Positions 5,916 through 13,620 of a DNA stretch of 25,296 bases are shown here, piece after piece. The DNA is from a virus. Numbering within the stretch: the first letter of the stretch is position 1; every line of letters begins with the position of its first letter. Made by a program: the position numbers and the translations under genes. The stretch is taken from positions 1 to 25,296 of the IMG/VR virus record IMGVR_UViG_3300024520_000462. One strand, 5' to 3'. The notes under the pieces are model-generated. The model did no database searches. It was not told where the DNA came from and was given only the letters and a program-made list of their open reading frames with translations.

Positions 5916-6146
5916 ATGGCGACCAGCAACACTTTCGACAGCATCAGCGTTAACCTCGAAACCGGCGCGATTAGCTACCCGGAAATCGAAGGCTTCGAGC
6001 TGGACAAAGAGCGAGTGTATCGCTCAGCCGAACGCTTCTTGCCTCACTGCAACGGCTCGCTGGAGATGGCAGTGAAACACGCGATTCACGAGCAAATCAG
6101 CGCCTACAAAGGGCTGCGGTCCACGCTCGCCAGCCTGAACGGCTGA
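5916..6146 (+). CDS. Hypothetical 76-residue protein
   Basis: ATG 5916 follows AAGGAG with 5-nt spacing. The product starts MATSNTFDSISVNLETGAIS and continues with helices (DKERVYRSAERFLPHC, MAVKHAIHEQISAYKGL). It shows neither signal peptide nor Cys motif beyond a single Cys. No family is recognised. Expression is probably governed by promoter copy 2 and the structured leader, so it may be an early or regulatory product. An overlapping frame beginning at 5803 is less likely because it would be translated through the stem. Confidence 0.65.
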   Translation: MATSNTFDSISVNLETGAISYPEIEGFELDKERVYRSAERFLPHCNGSLEMAVKHAIHEQISAYKGLRSTLASLNG

Positions 6147-6157
6147 CAGAAAATTCT

Positions 6158-6239
6158 CGACTCGGAGCGGTCAGCTGCCGGCGGCGCCCCGCTCCAATGA
6201 GTCATCGCCGGCATTTCAATTCCCGCGGCTCTCGAGTCG
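6158..6239 (+). promoter_or_regulatory. Foldable leader of the DUF932 gene, possible pseudoknot
   Basis: GGAGCGG (6164-6170) pairs with CCGCTCC (6189-6195). Within its loop GCCGGCG (6177-6183) can pair with CGCCGGC (6206-6212), which would form an H-type pseudoknot. An outer CGACTC (6158-6163) can pair with GAGTCG (6234-6239). The segment fills most of the 118-nt gap before ATG 6265. Shine-Dalgarno AAAGG lies just downstream. Confidence 0.4.
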
Positions 6240-6264
6240 CATCCCGACGAAAGGTAACAACACC

Positions 6265-7083
6265 ATGAGCAGCATTTTACTCGGCAATTCCGACACCGTC
6301 ACACGCGCGATGGTCGAGGCTGTGCCACTTCCCGAGCGCACGCGCAGCTACAACCCCGTCGCTTATGGCGACGCGATCGACTTTCTCCACGAGACGATCG
6401 CGGACAAGCTCGCTCTGCCGATCATCAGCGAGACTTACGGCCTGAACAAGAAGGGCGACCAACTGTTCGCGCTGGCTACGCTCGATACGGGCGAAGGCGA
6501 GAGCGGTCTCAGCATCGGGCTCCGTCAGAGCTACAACAAGAGTCTCGCTCTCGGGGTAGCGGTCGGCTCTCGAGTCTTCGTTTGCGATAACCTCTGTTTC
6601 AGTGGAGACGCTTTCATGGTGGTTCGCAAGAACACCACCAACGTCTGGGACGACTTCAAAGCTCTCGTCGCTGCGCAGGTAGCTGGGGCCCTCGGCCATC
6701 ACAGCAACATGCAAGCCGACGTTGCCAAGCTGAAGGCGACCGCATGCAACATGCGCCGCGGCTACAGTTTCCTCGGAGTCATGCAAGGCGAAGGGCTGCT
6801 GACCCCGACACAAGCCACGGTCGCTTTCGGCGACTGGACTACCCCGCGCCACGAAGAGTTCGCCGACCGGAATATGTGGGGTCTCTACAACGCGATCACC
6901 GAGGGGCTCAAGAAGGGTGCCCCGGCTCGCACCATCAACCGCCACGCTGGCGCGCACAGCTTCATGCTCTCGATGTGCAAGGATGCTCGCCCCAGTCGGC
7001 CTAGCGCACCGACCGAGCCGAGCTCTGACGGCGACAGCTACACCCGAGGCGGTTCTGGGATTCAGTGGTCACGCAGCAACTGA
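6265..7083 (+). CDS. DUF932 phage/plasmid-like protein
   Basis: The 272-residue product matches the pattern of DUF932 proteins found on phages and plasmids: a long N-terminal half with strands and the segment SIGLRQSYNKSLALGVAVGS, then VFVCDNLCFSGD, followed by a helical stretch with MRRGYSFLGVMQGEGLLTPTQ and WGLYNAITEGLKKGAP when read in pieces. The biochemical function of the family is not established. The last ~35 residues are Ser/Pro/Gly-rich and unlike the core. It stands alone between a foldable leader and two downstream hairpins, so it is probably the end of the promoter-copy-2 transcript. Confidence 0.85.
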   Translation: MSSILLGNSDTVTRAMVEAVPLPERTRSYNPVAYGDAIDFLHETIADKLALPIISETYGLNKKGDQLFALATLDTGEGESGLSIGLRQSYNKSLALGVAVGSRVFVCDNLCFSGDAFMVVRKNTTNVWDDFKALVAAQVAGALGHHSNMQADVAKLKATACNMRRGYSFLGVMQGEGLLTPTQATVAFGDWTTPRHEEFADRNMWGLYNAITEGLKKGAPARTINRHAGAHSFMLSMCKDARPSRPSAPTEPSSDGDSYTRGGSGIQWSRSN

Positions 7084-7092
7084 CCTCGAGCA

Positions 7093-7122
7093 AGCTCGGG
7101 AGGCTCGAGGGCTTCCCGAGCT
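7093..7122 (+). terminator. Hairpin after the DUF932 gene
   Basis: AGCTCGGGA (7093-7101) pairs with TCCCGAGCT (7114-7122) around a 12-nt loop, 10 nt after the DUF932 stop. No T run follows, so this may be a stabilising or pausing hairpin rather than a full terminator. Confidence 0.4.
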
Positions 7123-7192
7123 CCGTCTGTTCGCGTCAGTGTCGAAGCTCTGGTAGCTTGGTCTCAGCAGTCGTTTGAACCGTTCGTCGGGA

Positions 7193-7228
7193 GCCCCCGT
7201 GATCATTTTGATCTACGGGGGCTTTTTT
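7193..7228 (+). terminator. Strong rho-independent terminator
   Basis: GCCCCCGT (7193-7200) pairs perfectly with ACGGGGGC (7215-7222), extended inside by GATC/GATC (7201-7204 with 7210-7213), and is followed directly by six T (7223-7228). It separates the regulatory/DUF932 region from the virion operon. Confidence 0.9.
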
Positions 7229-7245
7229 CATTTATCCTGCCCGCC

Positions 7246-8004
7246 ATGACGGCCAAGAAAAAGACGAGCAAGAAGACACGCAGACGCACCCGCAAGCAGC
7301 CGAAGGCTCTCGAGACTCCATCGGAGACCCTCGAGCCTCCGCCGGCGGAGCTCGAGGCAGCAGAAGCGGCACCCGCCGACGCAGCACAGCCCGATCCAGA
7401 ATCTACGGCGACGAAGGAAATCGATAAGCCGGAGGACGAGGAAGCGACCAAAGCGGCGACTGACGATTTTGCAGCATCGGTCAAGGCCGACGCGCTGAAG
7501 AAGCGAGAGGCAGCCGCGACCAAGTCAGGTAGCAACGGCAAGAAGAAGCCAGCGCGACCCCCTCATCGGCGCGCGCAGCCCAAACCGCTGATCCGTGCTT
7601 TCCCGAGCGAGATGAGCACCGATATTTCCCGCAGGGCTGCCGAGATCCGACACGCTGGCGGCAAGGGTCCACCGCCCCCGTCCAAGGAGAAGACTCCGCG
7701 CGGTAGGTTCGGCGCGGTCGGCGACACGATCTTGTGTGCGAACCACAAATGCGATCGTCGACTGCTCGAGGATGGGACGCACGTTTGGGCTTTCGACAAT
7801 CCGCCGCGGCACGGTTACGAAAAGGGAAGTTGCCTCTGCACAACTTGTGCGTCGGACTTTCATCCGACGATCGGGCGACGCTGGGCCTCGATCTATGAGA
7901 GGCTCAGCAAGCGCTACGGCAGCAAGGAGGCAGATCGTGTCAGCCTCGGCAAGGCCTATCGAGGTGGCGCGCTGAGAACAGCCAACGTTTCGCGAATGGG
8001 TTGA
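7246..8004 (+). CDS. Lys/Ala/Glu-rich protein with C-terminal Cys module
   Basis: The 252-residue product has a very basic N-terminus (KKKTSKKTRRRTRKQPK), then about 80 low-complexity residues rich in Ala, Glu and Pro, a second basic patch near residues 98-112, and an ordered C-terminal half. That half contains CANHKC and CLCTTC around 163-206, which together could form a zinc site, followed by a helical basic tail. The family is not recognised. It is the first gene of the virion operon, immediately before the portal, where Mu-type phages usually have terminase genes; it does not look like a terminase. No Shine-Dalgarno precedes ATG 7246. Confidence 0.7.
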   Translation: MTAKKKTSKKTRRRTRKQPKALETPSETLEPPPAELEAAEAAPADAAQPDPESTATKEIDKPEDEEATKAATDDFAASVKADALKKREAAATKSGSNGKKKPARPPHRRAQPKPLIRAFPSEMSTDISRRAAEIRHAGGKGPPPPSKEKTPRGRFGAVGDTILCANHKCDRRLLEDGTHVWAFDNPPRHGYEKGSCLCTTCASDFHPTIGRRWASIYERLSKRYGSKEADRVSLGKAYRGGALRTANVSRMG

Positions 8005-8008
8005 GATT

Positions 8009-9940
8009 ATGAGCAGACTCGTAGGACGTCATCGCGGCCGACCAATGAGGCTGCTCGCACAAGCTCCTGGGCTGACAGTTGCACCGCCCCCGGCTGCGCG
8101 AATGCGCGTCGCTCCGTTTCAGCCGGGGATCCAAACGACGTGGACGGTGCGCGCTATTCGCGCAGCGCTGACTGGTCACGAGACGGGAATTTTCAGCGAC
8201 TCGTCGCGCATGTGGGACTCGATGGGTCGCGACGATCGGATCACTCCGGTTCTGCGCCATAGAACGCGAGGCATGCTCGGTATGCCTCGAGCGATGGCAC
8301 CTGCGAACGAATCGCCCGAAGCGCTCGAGCTCTCTCTCAGATGGGGGTTGATGTTCGATCGCTTCGCGCCGACAGCAGTGCTGGGCCGTTTGCTCGACGA
8401 CTACATCATGATGGGTTGGGCGCTGGCGCAGATCTCCTATGAGCGTGTGATCGATGAGAGTGGTAACCGCGTATGGGAGCCGCGGCTAAACAATGAGGAA
8501 AGTCAGTTCGTCAATTACGAGCATGAGCCTAACGCCTACTTCTATGAGACGCGCGAAGGTCGGATCCAGATCGAGCCTGGCAACGGAAAATGGGTACTGC
8601 TCGAGGCAGGTGAGCGAGGGTTTCGCAACGGTGCGATCCGTGCGCTCGGTCTCATGTGGCATCTGCGAGAGCTGAGCTGGTTCGACTGGGCCCGCTACAC
8701 CGAGCGACATGGGCAGCCGCTGCTCAAAGCGATGGTCCCGTCTGAAGTTCAGGCGGCAAGTCGTGAGGCGTTCTGGAACGACATCATCAGTCTCGGTCGC
8801 GAGAGCGCGGTGCTGCTACCGCAGGGAGTCGGATCGAATAAGACGAACTTCGATGTTCAGATCGTCGAAGCGCGCGACGGAAATTGGAAAGCGTTTCAGG
8901 AGCTGAAGCGTGACGCGACGATCGCGGTAGCGGTCTATCTGCTAGGGCAGAACCTGACGACGGAGATCCAAGCTGGTAGCTACGCAGCGGCCAACGTTCA
9001 CCGCAACATTCGCAATGAGGTGTTGCAAGCTGACGAGAAGGAGCTCGGAGGCGACCTGCTCGAACAAGCGATGAGACCCATCAGCGATCTGATGGTTCCG
9101 AATGGGCGATTGATTGCGCCGCGGCCGACGTGGAATACGCAACCGCCGGCGGACAAGAAGCAGGACGCCGAAACTGCGAAGATTGCAGCCGAGACGATCG
9201 CATCGCTGCAAGAAGTTGCGAAAGCGGGCAGGCTCAAGATCGATAACTTGCCCGAGTTTGCGCGACAGTTCGGGATCGAGCTCTCGCCAGATGATGATGC
9301 GCCAGAAGTCGGGGCCGAGCTTTCCGCAGTCGATCAGAAGGAGCGCGCAGCCACGCTCGAGACTGTGGCGCGCACGATCGGAAACTTCGCACGCCAAGGA
9401 GTCCCGCTCGACATCGATGAGCTGATTGCAGAGTTCAACATCCCGATCGATCGCGCAGCGTTCGTCGCAGTTGGTCAGCAGCTTTTCCAGTACCACTTGC
9501 AATTCGGCACAGTGACGATCAATGAAGTTCGCAAGCGGCTGGGAATGGGACCAGTCGCAGGCGGCGACCAGCTGATCGAACCTCCGACAATGGAGGCGCT
9601 GAGCGCGTTCGATGACGATGAGACTCGAGAGGCTTTCATGTTCCGCCATTTCTTGGCGCAGGCTAGAGCTCGAGGCTCAGACGAGAGCGACGAGTTCAAC
9701 CGCGGGCTGAGCTCTGAGGCTGCGAAGGATGCGGCACGGAGTCTCAATGCCCGTTTGCTGCAGCCATTGCTCGATGCGATCGCAGGCGCCGAGACCGAAG
9801 AAGAGATCAGGGCTGCAGTGTTCAAGATCTACGGCGAGACCAGCCCGGAGATTGAGCAGGAGATCCTCGAGTCGCTGAGCAGGCTCGCTGAGCTGAACGC
9901 GCTGCATGATGTCGAACAGGATCTCGGTGCCACGGATTAG
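8009..9940 (+). CDS. Portal protein, DUF935 family (Mu gp29-like)
   Basis: Forms the dodecameric DNA-entry ring at the capsid vertex in this family. The 643-residue product carries the DUF935 pattern: MWDSMGRDDRITPVLRHR near residues 68-85, DYIMMGWALAQISYE near 131-145, and the hallmark ELSWFDWARYTERHGQPLLK near 221-240, then YLLGQNLTTEIQAGSYAAA. A C-terminal part (FQYHLQFGTVTINEVRKRLG and the remainder) is helical and acidic. It is longer than Mu gp29 (about 510 residues) mainly through its C-terminal extension. It is followed two bases later by the MuF-like gene, as in Mu. Confidence 0.95.
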   Translation: MSRLVGRHRGRPMRLLAQAPGLTVAPPPAARMRVAPFQPGIQTTWTVRAIRAALTGHETGIFSDSSRMWDSMGRDDRITPVLRHRTRGMLGMPRAMAPANESPEALELSLRWGLMFDRFAPTAVLGRLLDDYIMMGWALAQISYERVIDESGNRVWEPRLNNEESQFVNYEHEPNAYFYETREGRIQIEPGNGKWVLLEAGERGFRNGAIRALGLMWHLRELSWFDWARYTERHGQPLLKAMVPSEVQAASREAFWNDIISLGRESAVLLPQGVGSNKTNFDVQIVEARDGNWKAFQELKRDATIAVAVYLLGQNLTTEIQAGSYAAANVHRNIRNEVLQADEKELGGDLLEQAMRPISDLMVPNGRLIAPRPTWNTQPPADKKQDAETAKIAAETIASLQEVAKAGRLKIDNLPEFARQFGIELSPDDDAPEVGAELSAVDQKERAATLETVARTIGNFARQGVPLDIDELIAEFNIPIDRAAFVAVGQQLFQYHLQFGTVTINEVRKRLGMGPVAGGDQLIEPPTMEALSAFDDDETREAFMFRHFLAQARARGSDESDEFNRGLSSEAAKDAARSLNARLLQPLLDAIAGAETEEEIRAAVFKIYGETSPEIEQEILESLSRLAELNALHDVEQDLGATD

Positions 9941-9942
9941 AG

Positions 9943-10686
9943 ATGCCTCGCCGGCGCAAGAAGAAGCGGCGCAAGCCGAGCCCGAAGAATCGCGCCAAGG
10001 CCGAGAAGTTTTTCCGCGAGCGTGTACCGCTGACCGAAGACGAGAGTCGGCTGCTAGACGATCGGGCGAAGCAGCAGGCGTTCTGGATGGCACAGATCGA
10101 AGATCTGCGAGCCGTCGACATGATTCTTCAGAGCCTGAAAAGGGCGGTTGAGTTCGGCGAAGATCTCGACGAATGGAAGGAAAAGATCGGGGCCGCTCTC
10201 AAGGCAGCATGGGGCGAGGGCCGACGCGACAAGGCTGGACGTATCTTCGATCAGGGCCGGCGCATCGAGACGATCTACAGAAATGCGGTGAGCACCGCAC
10301 ACAATGGCTCGAGATTCCGCAGACTCCGTCGCCCGCAGACGATGGCGATCAGGCCTTTCTGGATTTTCGAGGCAGAGCGTCCGACTGAGTACCCTCACCC
10401 GACATGCACAGCTCTCAATGAGGTAGTGAGACCAGCTAACGATCCCTACTGGAACGACAAGGTTCCTCCTTTACACCATAATTGTCAGAGCAGGATCAGG
10501 GCTTTAACTCGGGTTGAGGCCACAAAAGAGGGGCTGACTGACGAGCCTCCTGACGATCAGCCCGACGCAGGGTTCGGCACTCCGCCGAGCACGGCGACCA
10601 CGGCGCTCACACAGTCGGATCTGTCGCGCATAGATCGCGAGCTAAAACGCATCTTTGACGCCAAGACGAGCCGCGGTCCGACGTGA
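9943..10686 (+). CDS. Mu F-like head morphogenesis protein
   Basis: A minor head protein that in Mu and SPP1 relatives assists early head assembly and is packed near the portal. The 247-residue product has a very basic start (MPRRRKKKRRKPSPK), a helical region, and the Mu F-like core near residues 107-187: IETIYRNAVSTAHNGSRF, RPFWIFEAE, RPANDPYW and PPLHHNCQSRIRAL, including the conserved His and Cys near the end. The C-terminal 60 residues are Pro/Thr/Asp-rich and look like a linker with no attached toxin domain, unlike some MuF polymorphic proteins. Confidence 0.92.
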   Translation: MPRRRKKKRRKPSPKNRAKAEKFFRERVPLTEDESRLLDDRAKQQAFWMAQIEDLRAVDMILQSLKRAVEFGEDLDEWKEKIGAALKAAWGEGRRDKAGRIFDQGRRIETIYRNAVSTAHNGSRFRRLRRPQTMAIRPFWIFEAERPTEYPHPTCTALNEVVRPANDPYWNDKVPPLHHNCQSRIRALTRVEATKEGLTDEPPDDQPDAGFGTPPSTATTALTQSDLSRIDRELKRIFDAKTSRGPT

Positions 10687-10739
10687 TCCTTATTTGGCTG
10701 AGTTGACGCCGCGCGACAGCTTGTGACAGCCTGCGGCCA

Positions 10740-12146
10740 ATGGCTCTCAAGGCATTCAAGAAGCTGCGTGAGGAACTCCGGCGCGTAGCGGCAAAGCTCG
10801 AGGGCGATCAGGCGACCGATCTTAATAATTTGGTCGATGCTTACGGCGACAAGCTGAGCGCCGAGGTAGTGCCGATCGAGACGGCGCGGCCAGCCCCAGA
10901 ACCGTTCGCAGCGTGGGACGTCGAGGGTCGCGACAATGTCATCGCGTTTCAGGCTGCCCCGGTAACGAGTGACGACGATCCTCCCAAAGAGTTCAAGATC
11001 CTCAGCTTTGGGTCTACCCGGATGCGCAAGGGTGGCCGAATTTTCAATGTCATCTTCGACGAGTCGAGCCGCGAGAGTATCTTCGAAGCGCTCGAATCTC
11101 AGGGGCGCAAGCAGCTACCGATCGACTTCGATCATGGAATGCTCGGGTTTATCAGCACGCGCGAGAGCTCGATGGCTGCCGGCTGGTTCACGCTCGAGGC
11201 TCGCTCCGACGGGCTGTGGGCAGCTGACATCGAGTGGACCAAGAAAGCTTTCGAGTCTATCAAAGAACGAGAGTTTCGGTTCACATCGCCAGCTCTGTTC
11301 CTTGAGGAACTCGAGCAGGTAGGAGACTTCCGCGCGACCGAGGTGATCAATGTCGCGCTCACAAATCTGCCGGCGACGGTTTCGCAGAAGCCGCTCGTTG
11401 CTAACTCAAACCCAGAGGAAGAAACTGAAATGAAGTTCACCAAAGAGATGCTCGAAAAGCTCGGGCTGAAGGAGGACGCGAGCGACGAGCAGATCGCAGA
11501 GCGCCTGTCGGTGCTAGCGAGTGCCGAGGCGATCGCGGACAATGCCAAGACGGAAGCCGACAAGGCGACCAAGCTGGCGGCGTCGGCCGCTGAGATCGCA
11601 GAGACCAAGGCGACCGAGCTCGCTACGGTCCAGGCAAATCAGCAGAAGTTGCTCGACAGCTCAGGGGCGAGCGACCTCGAGCAGATCGCTACTCGTCTCG
11701 GCAAGCTCGCGGAGTCGCAGAAGATCGCGACCGAGCTGAGCACGCGCGTCGCGACGCTCGAGGCTGACCAACAGCAGAACGCCTGGCAGATGGCGTTCAA
11801 CACTCTGGACGCCGATGGCAAGATGCCAGCATCACTCCACGACTGGGCGAAGACTCAGTCGGCAGAGCAGCTCTCAGCATGGGGTAAGGGCGCTCCGGTT
11901 GTGATGTCGTCAGCGCGGCACACTCCGCCTGTCGGTGGTCCCGCCGGCGCGACTACTGTCACGCTGACCGCAGAGGATCAGCAGATGGCGACCCTCATGG
12001 GTATCGACGTCGCGAAGTTCGCGGCAGTGCGTGCCACCGAGGGCCAGCCCCTCAAGTATCAGAGCAACGTCGTCCCGCTGTCGCGCCTCGAGCGCAACAA
12101 GCCGGCGAGACACTACATCCAGCCTTACATGACGGGCACCGGCTAG
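10740..12146 (+). CDS. Mu gpI-like capsid protease with scaffold C-terminus
   Basis: The N-terminal part (about residues 85-220) matches the Mu-like I protein family: LPIDFDHG near 127-133, MAAGWFTLEARSDGLW near 145-160, EWTKKAFESI near 165-174 and EFRFTSPAL near 178-186. In Mu this head-maturation protease and the scaffold protein Z share one frame, Z starting inside I. Here residues 231-400 are a long Ala/Glu/Lys-rich helical region suited to scaffolding, starting at an internal ATG with its own ribosome-binding site. The C-terminus ends HYIQPYMTGTG. A 53-nt gap separates it from the MuF gene; TTGACG at 10703-10708 has no clear -10. Confidence 0.92.
   Translation: MALKAFKKLREELRRVAAKLEGDQATDLNNLVDAYGDKLSAEVVPIETARPAPEPFAAWDVEGRDNVIAFQAAPVTSDDDPPKEFKILSFGSTRMRKGGRIFNVIFDESSRESIFEALESQGRKQLPIDFDHGMLGFISTRESSMAAGWFTLEARSDGLWAADIEWTKKAFESIKEREFRFTSPALFLEELEQVGDFRATEVINVALTNLPATVSQKPLVANSNPEEETEMKFTKEMLEKLGLKEDASDEQIAERLSVLASAEAIADNAKTEADKATKLAASAAEIAETKATELATVQANQQKLLDSSGASDLEQIATRLGKLAESQKIATELSTRVATLEADQQQNAWQMAFNTLDADGKMPASLHDWAKTQSAEQLSAWGKGAPVVMSSARHTPPVGGPAGATTVTLTAEDQQMATLMGIDVAKFAAVRATEGQPLKYQSNVVPLSRLERNKPARHYIQPYMTGTG
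11430..12146 (+). CDS. Nested in-frame scaffold protein (Mu Z-like)
   Basis: ATG 11430 is in frame with the protease gene (codon 231) and is preceded by AGAGGAAG and the GAAACTGA motif that also precedes the next two capsid genes. The 238-residue product starts MKFTKEMLEKLGLKEDASDE and is predominantly charged helix, as expected of an internal scaffold. Mu produces its scaffold Z in just this way from within I. The nested start is inferred from ribosome-binding-site quality, the family precedent and the domain boundary; the protein has not been shown. Confidence 0.7.
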   Translation: MKFTKEMLEKLGLKEDASDEQIAERLSVLASAEAIADNAKTEADKATKLAASAAEIAETKATELATVQANQQKLLDSSGASDLEQIATRLGKLAESQKIATELSTRVATLEADQQQNAWQMAFNTLDADGKMPASLHDWAKTQSAEQLSAWGKGAPVVMSSARHTPPVGGPAGATTVTLTAEDQQMATLMGIDVAKFAAVRATEGQPLKYQSNVVPLSRLERNKPARHYIQPYMTGTG

Positions 12147-12188
12147 GGCTAGGCCAAGGCCTAAGACTTCAGGAAAGGGAAACTGAAA

Positions 12189-12626
12189 ATGACAGCTCTA
12201 CTCGCAGACCGCGCTGGATTCGGAACGCAAGAAATTGCCTCCGCGCTCGCGCAAGAAAACTCCGTCGTGTGCGCAGTGTCGCAGACGTTCTACAAAGGCG
12301 CTCTCGTCATGGGCAACGCCTCGGGCCTGACGGTTCCTGGCGCAACGGCAACGGGCCAAGTCTGCCAAGGTGTCGCAACCGAGGCACTCGTGACGGGTGT
12401 CGCCGGCGGCGAGCGGCTGCGCACGCGCAGCGGTATCCACAAGTTCGAGAACGACACCGGCGGAACCCCTGTGGTTCAAGCCGACGTCGGCTCGGACTGC
12501 TGGATCCTCGACGACCAAACGGTCACAGGAGACAATACCGGCGCCTCGCTCGCCGGTAAGGTCTACTCCATCGAACCAGACGGGCAGATCGCAGTCGCGA
12601 TTTCCTTCCCCTGGAGCAACGCTTAG
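12189..12626 (+). CDS. Putative capsid decoration protein
   Basis: The 145-residue product is Gly/Thr/Val-rich with short alternating strands (LVMGNASGLTVPG, GQVCQGVATEALVTGVAGGE), typical of small beta-structured head-decoration or stabilisation proteins. It sits between the protease/scaffold and the major capsid gene, a usual place for such proteins. No specific family is certain. The ribosome-binding region AGGAAAGGGAAACTGA indicates strong translation. A small inverted repeat TAGGCC/GGCCTA lies upstream at 12150-12163. Confidence 0.65.
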   Translation: MTALLADRAGFGTQEIASALAQENSVVCAVSQTFYKGALVMGNASGLTVPGATATGQVCQGVATEALVTGVAGGERLRTRSGIHKFENDTGGTPVVQADVGSDCWILDDQTVTGDNTGASLAGKVYSIEPDGQIAVAISFPWSNA

Positions 12627-12656
12627 TCCGTAAGGGCGAAGGAAGGAAACTGAGAA

Positions 12657-13577
12657 ATGCTGGTAACACCCGCAGCGATTGCCGCCCTACAGACGGGCAT
12701 CAACTTGTCGTTCCAACAGGCGTGGACGACTACGCCGATCTTCTGGCAGCGTCTCGCGACGCTGGTCCCATCGACGACATCGTCGAATGTGTATGGCGCG
12801 ATGGCGCGTCTGCCCATCATGCGCGAATGGCTCGGCCCGCGACTGTTCGCGAACATCACCGGCCATGACTACACGCTCGCAAACCGAACCTTCGAGCTGT
12901 CGGTCGGTGTCGAGCGTGAGGACATCGAGGACGATCAGGTCGGTTGGACCGCGCCTCGAGCGGCCATGATGGGAATGCAGGCGGCCAAGTGGCCAGACCA
13001 GCTGACCGTCGAGGCGTTGCAAGAGGGCGACACCACCACCGGGCCGGGCGGCGCGGGCTTCGACGGCGAGGCCTTCTTCGACACCGATCACCCGCTGGAT
13101 CCTGCGGGTGTCCAGTCCAATGATCTGGCGGCTTCCCCGCTCACGGCTGCGAACTACGGCGTCGCGCGCGAGACGATGATGGCCTACACGGGCGAGGACT
13201 CTCAGCCGATGGGTGTCATGCCTGATCTGTTGATCGTTCCTCCGCAACTCGACACTGAGGGTCGCACGATCCTCAATGCCGATTTCATCGCCGACCCCGG
13301 CGGCGCGGCCGCTGGTGTGACGAACATTTTCAAGGGCTCGGCCGATCTTCTGGTCATTCCCGAGCTCGCTGGAGAACCGACCGTCTGGTACCTGATGGAC
13401 ACCAGCCGGCCGATCCTGCCCCTCATCTGGCAGCTTCGCCGAGCGATCCAGATGACCAGCAAAACGAATCTGACCGACGACAATGTCTTCCGTCAGAACC
13501 GTTTCGAGTGGGGCATCGACGGACGTGGTGCTGTGGGTTACGGCCCATGGTTCCTCGCCCTTCGCGCCGTGGCGTAA
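12657..13577 (+). CDS. Major capsid protein, Mu gpT-like
   Basis: The main shell protein. The 306-residue product matches the Mu-like gpT family: LQTGINLSFQQAW near residue 10, WLGPRLFANITGHDYTLANR near 58-77, then FELSVGVEREDIEDDQ, an EAFFDTDHP segment, PDLLIVPPQL and the end WGIDGRGAVGYGPWFLALRAV when read in pieces. Its length equals that of Mu gpT (about 305). GAAGGAAGGAAACTGA precedes the ATG. The position after the protease/scaffold is conserved. Confidence 0.95.
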   Translation: MLVTPAAIAALQTGINLSFQQAWTTTPIFWQRLATLVPSTTSSNVYGAMARLPIMREWLGPRLFANITGHDYTLANRTFELSVGVEREDIEDDQVGWTAPRAAMMGMQAAKWPDQLTVEALQEGDTTTGPGGAGFDGEAFFDTDHPLDPAGVQSNDLAASPLTAANYGVARETMMAYTGEDSQPMGVMPDLLIVPPQLDTEGRTILNADFIADPGGAAAGVTNIFKGSADLLVIPELAGEPTVWYLMDTSRPILPLIWQLRRAIQMTSKTNLTDDNVFRQNRFEWGIDGRGAVGYGPWFLALRAVA

Positions 13578-13620
13578 GCCGGGGGTCGGGTAACAAGAAT
13601 CAGGGATCGGTGGTGTTGTT

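Noticed and set aside
5803-6075. GTG-started open frame of 90 codons
   Set aside because: It starts inside the structured leader and overlaps the 5916 gene, which has a much better Shine-Dalgarno.
10687-10739. Promoter before the protease gene (TTGACG at 10703)
   Set aside because: No acceptable -10 hexamer lies 15-19 nt downstream before the ATG.
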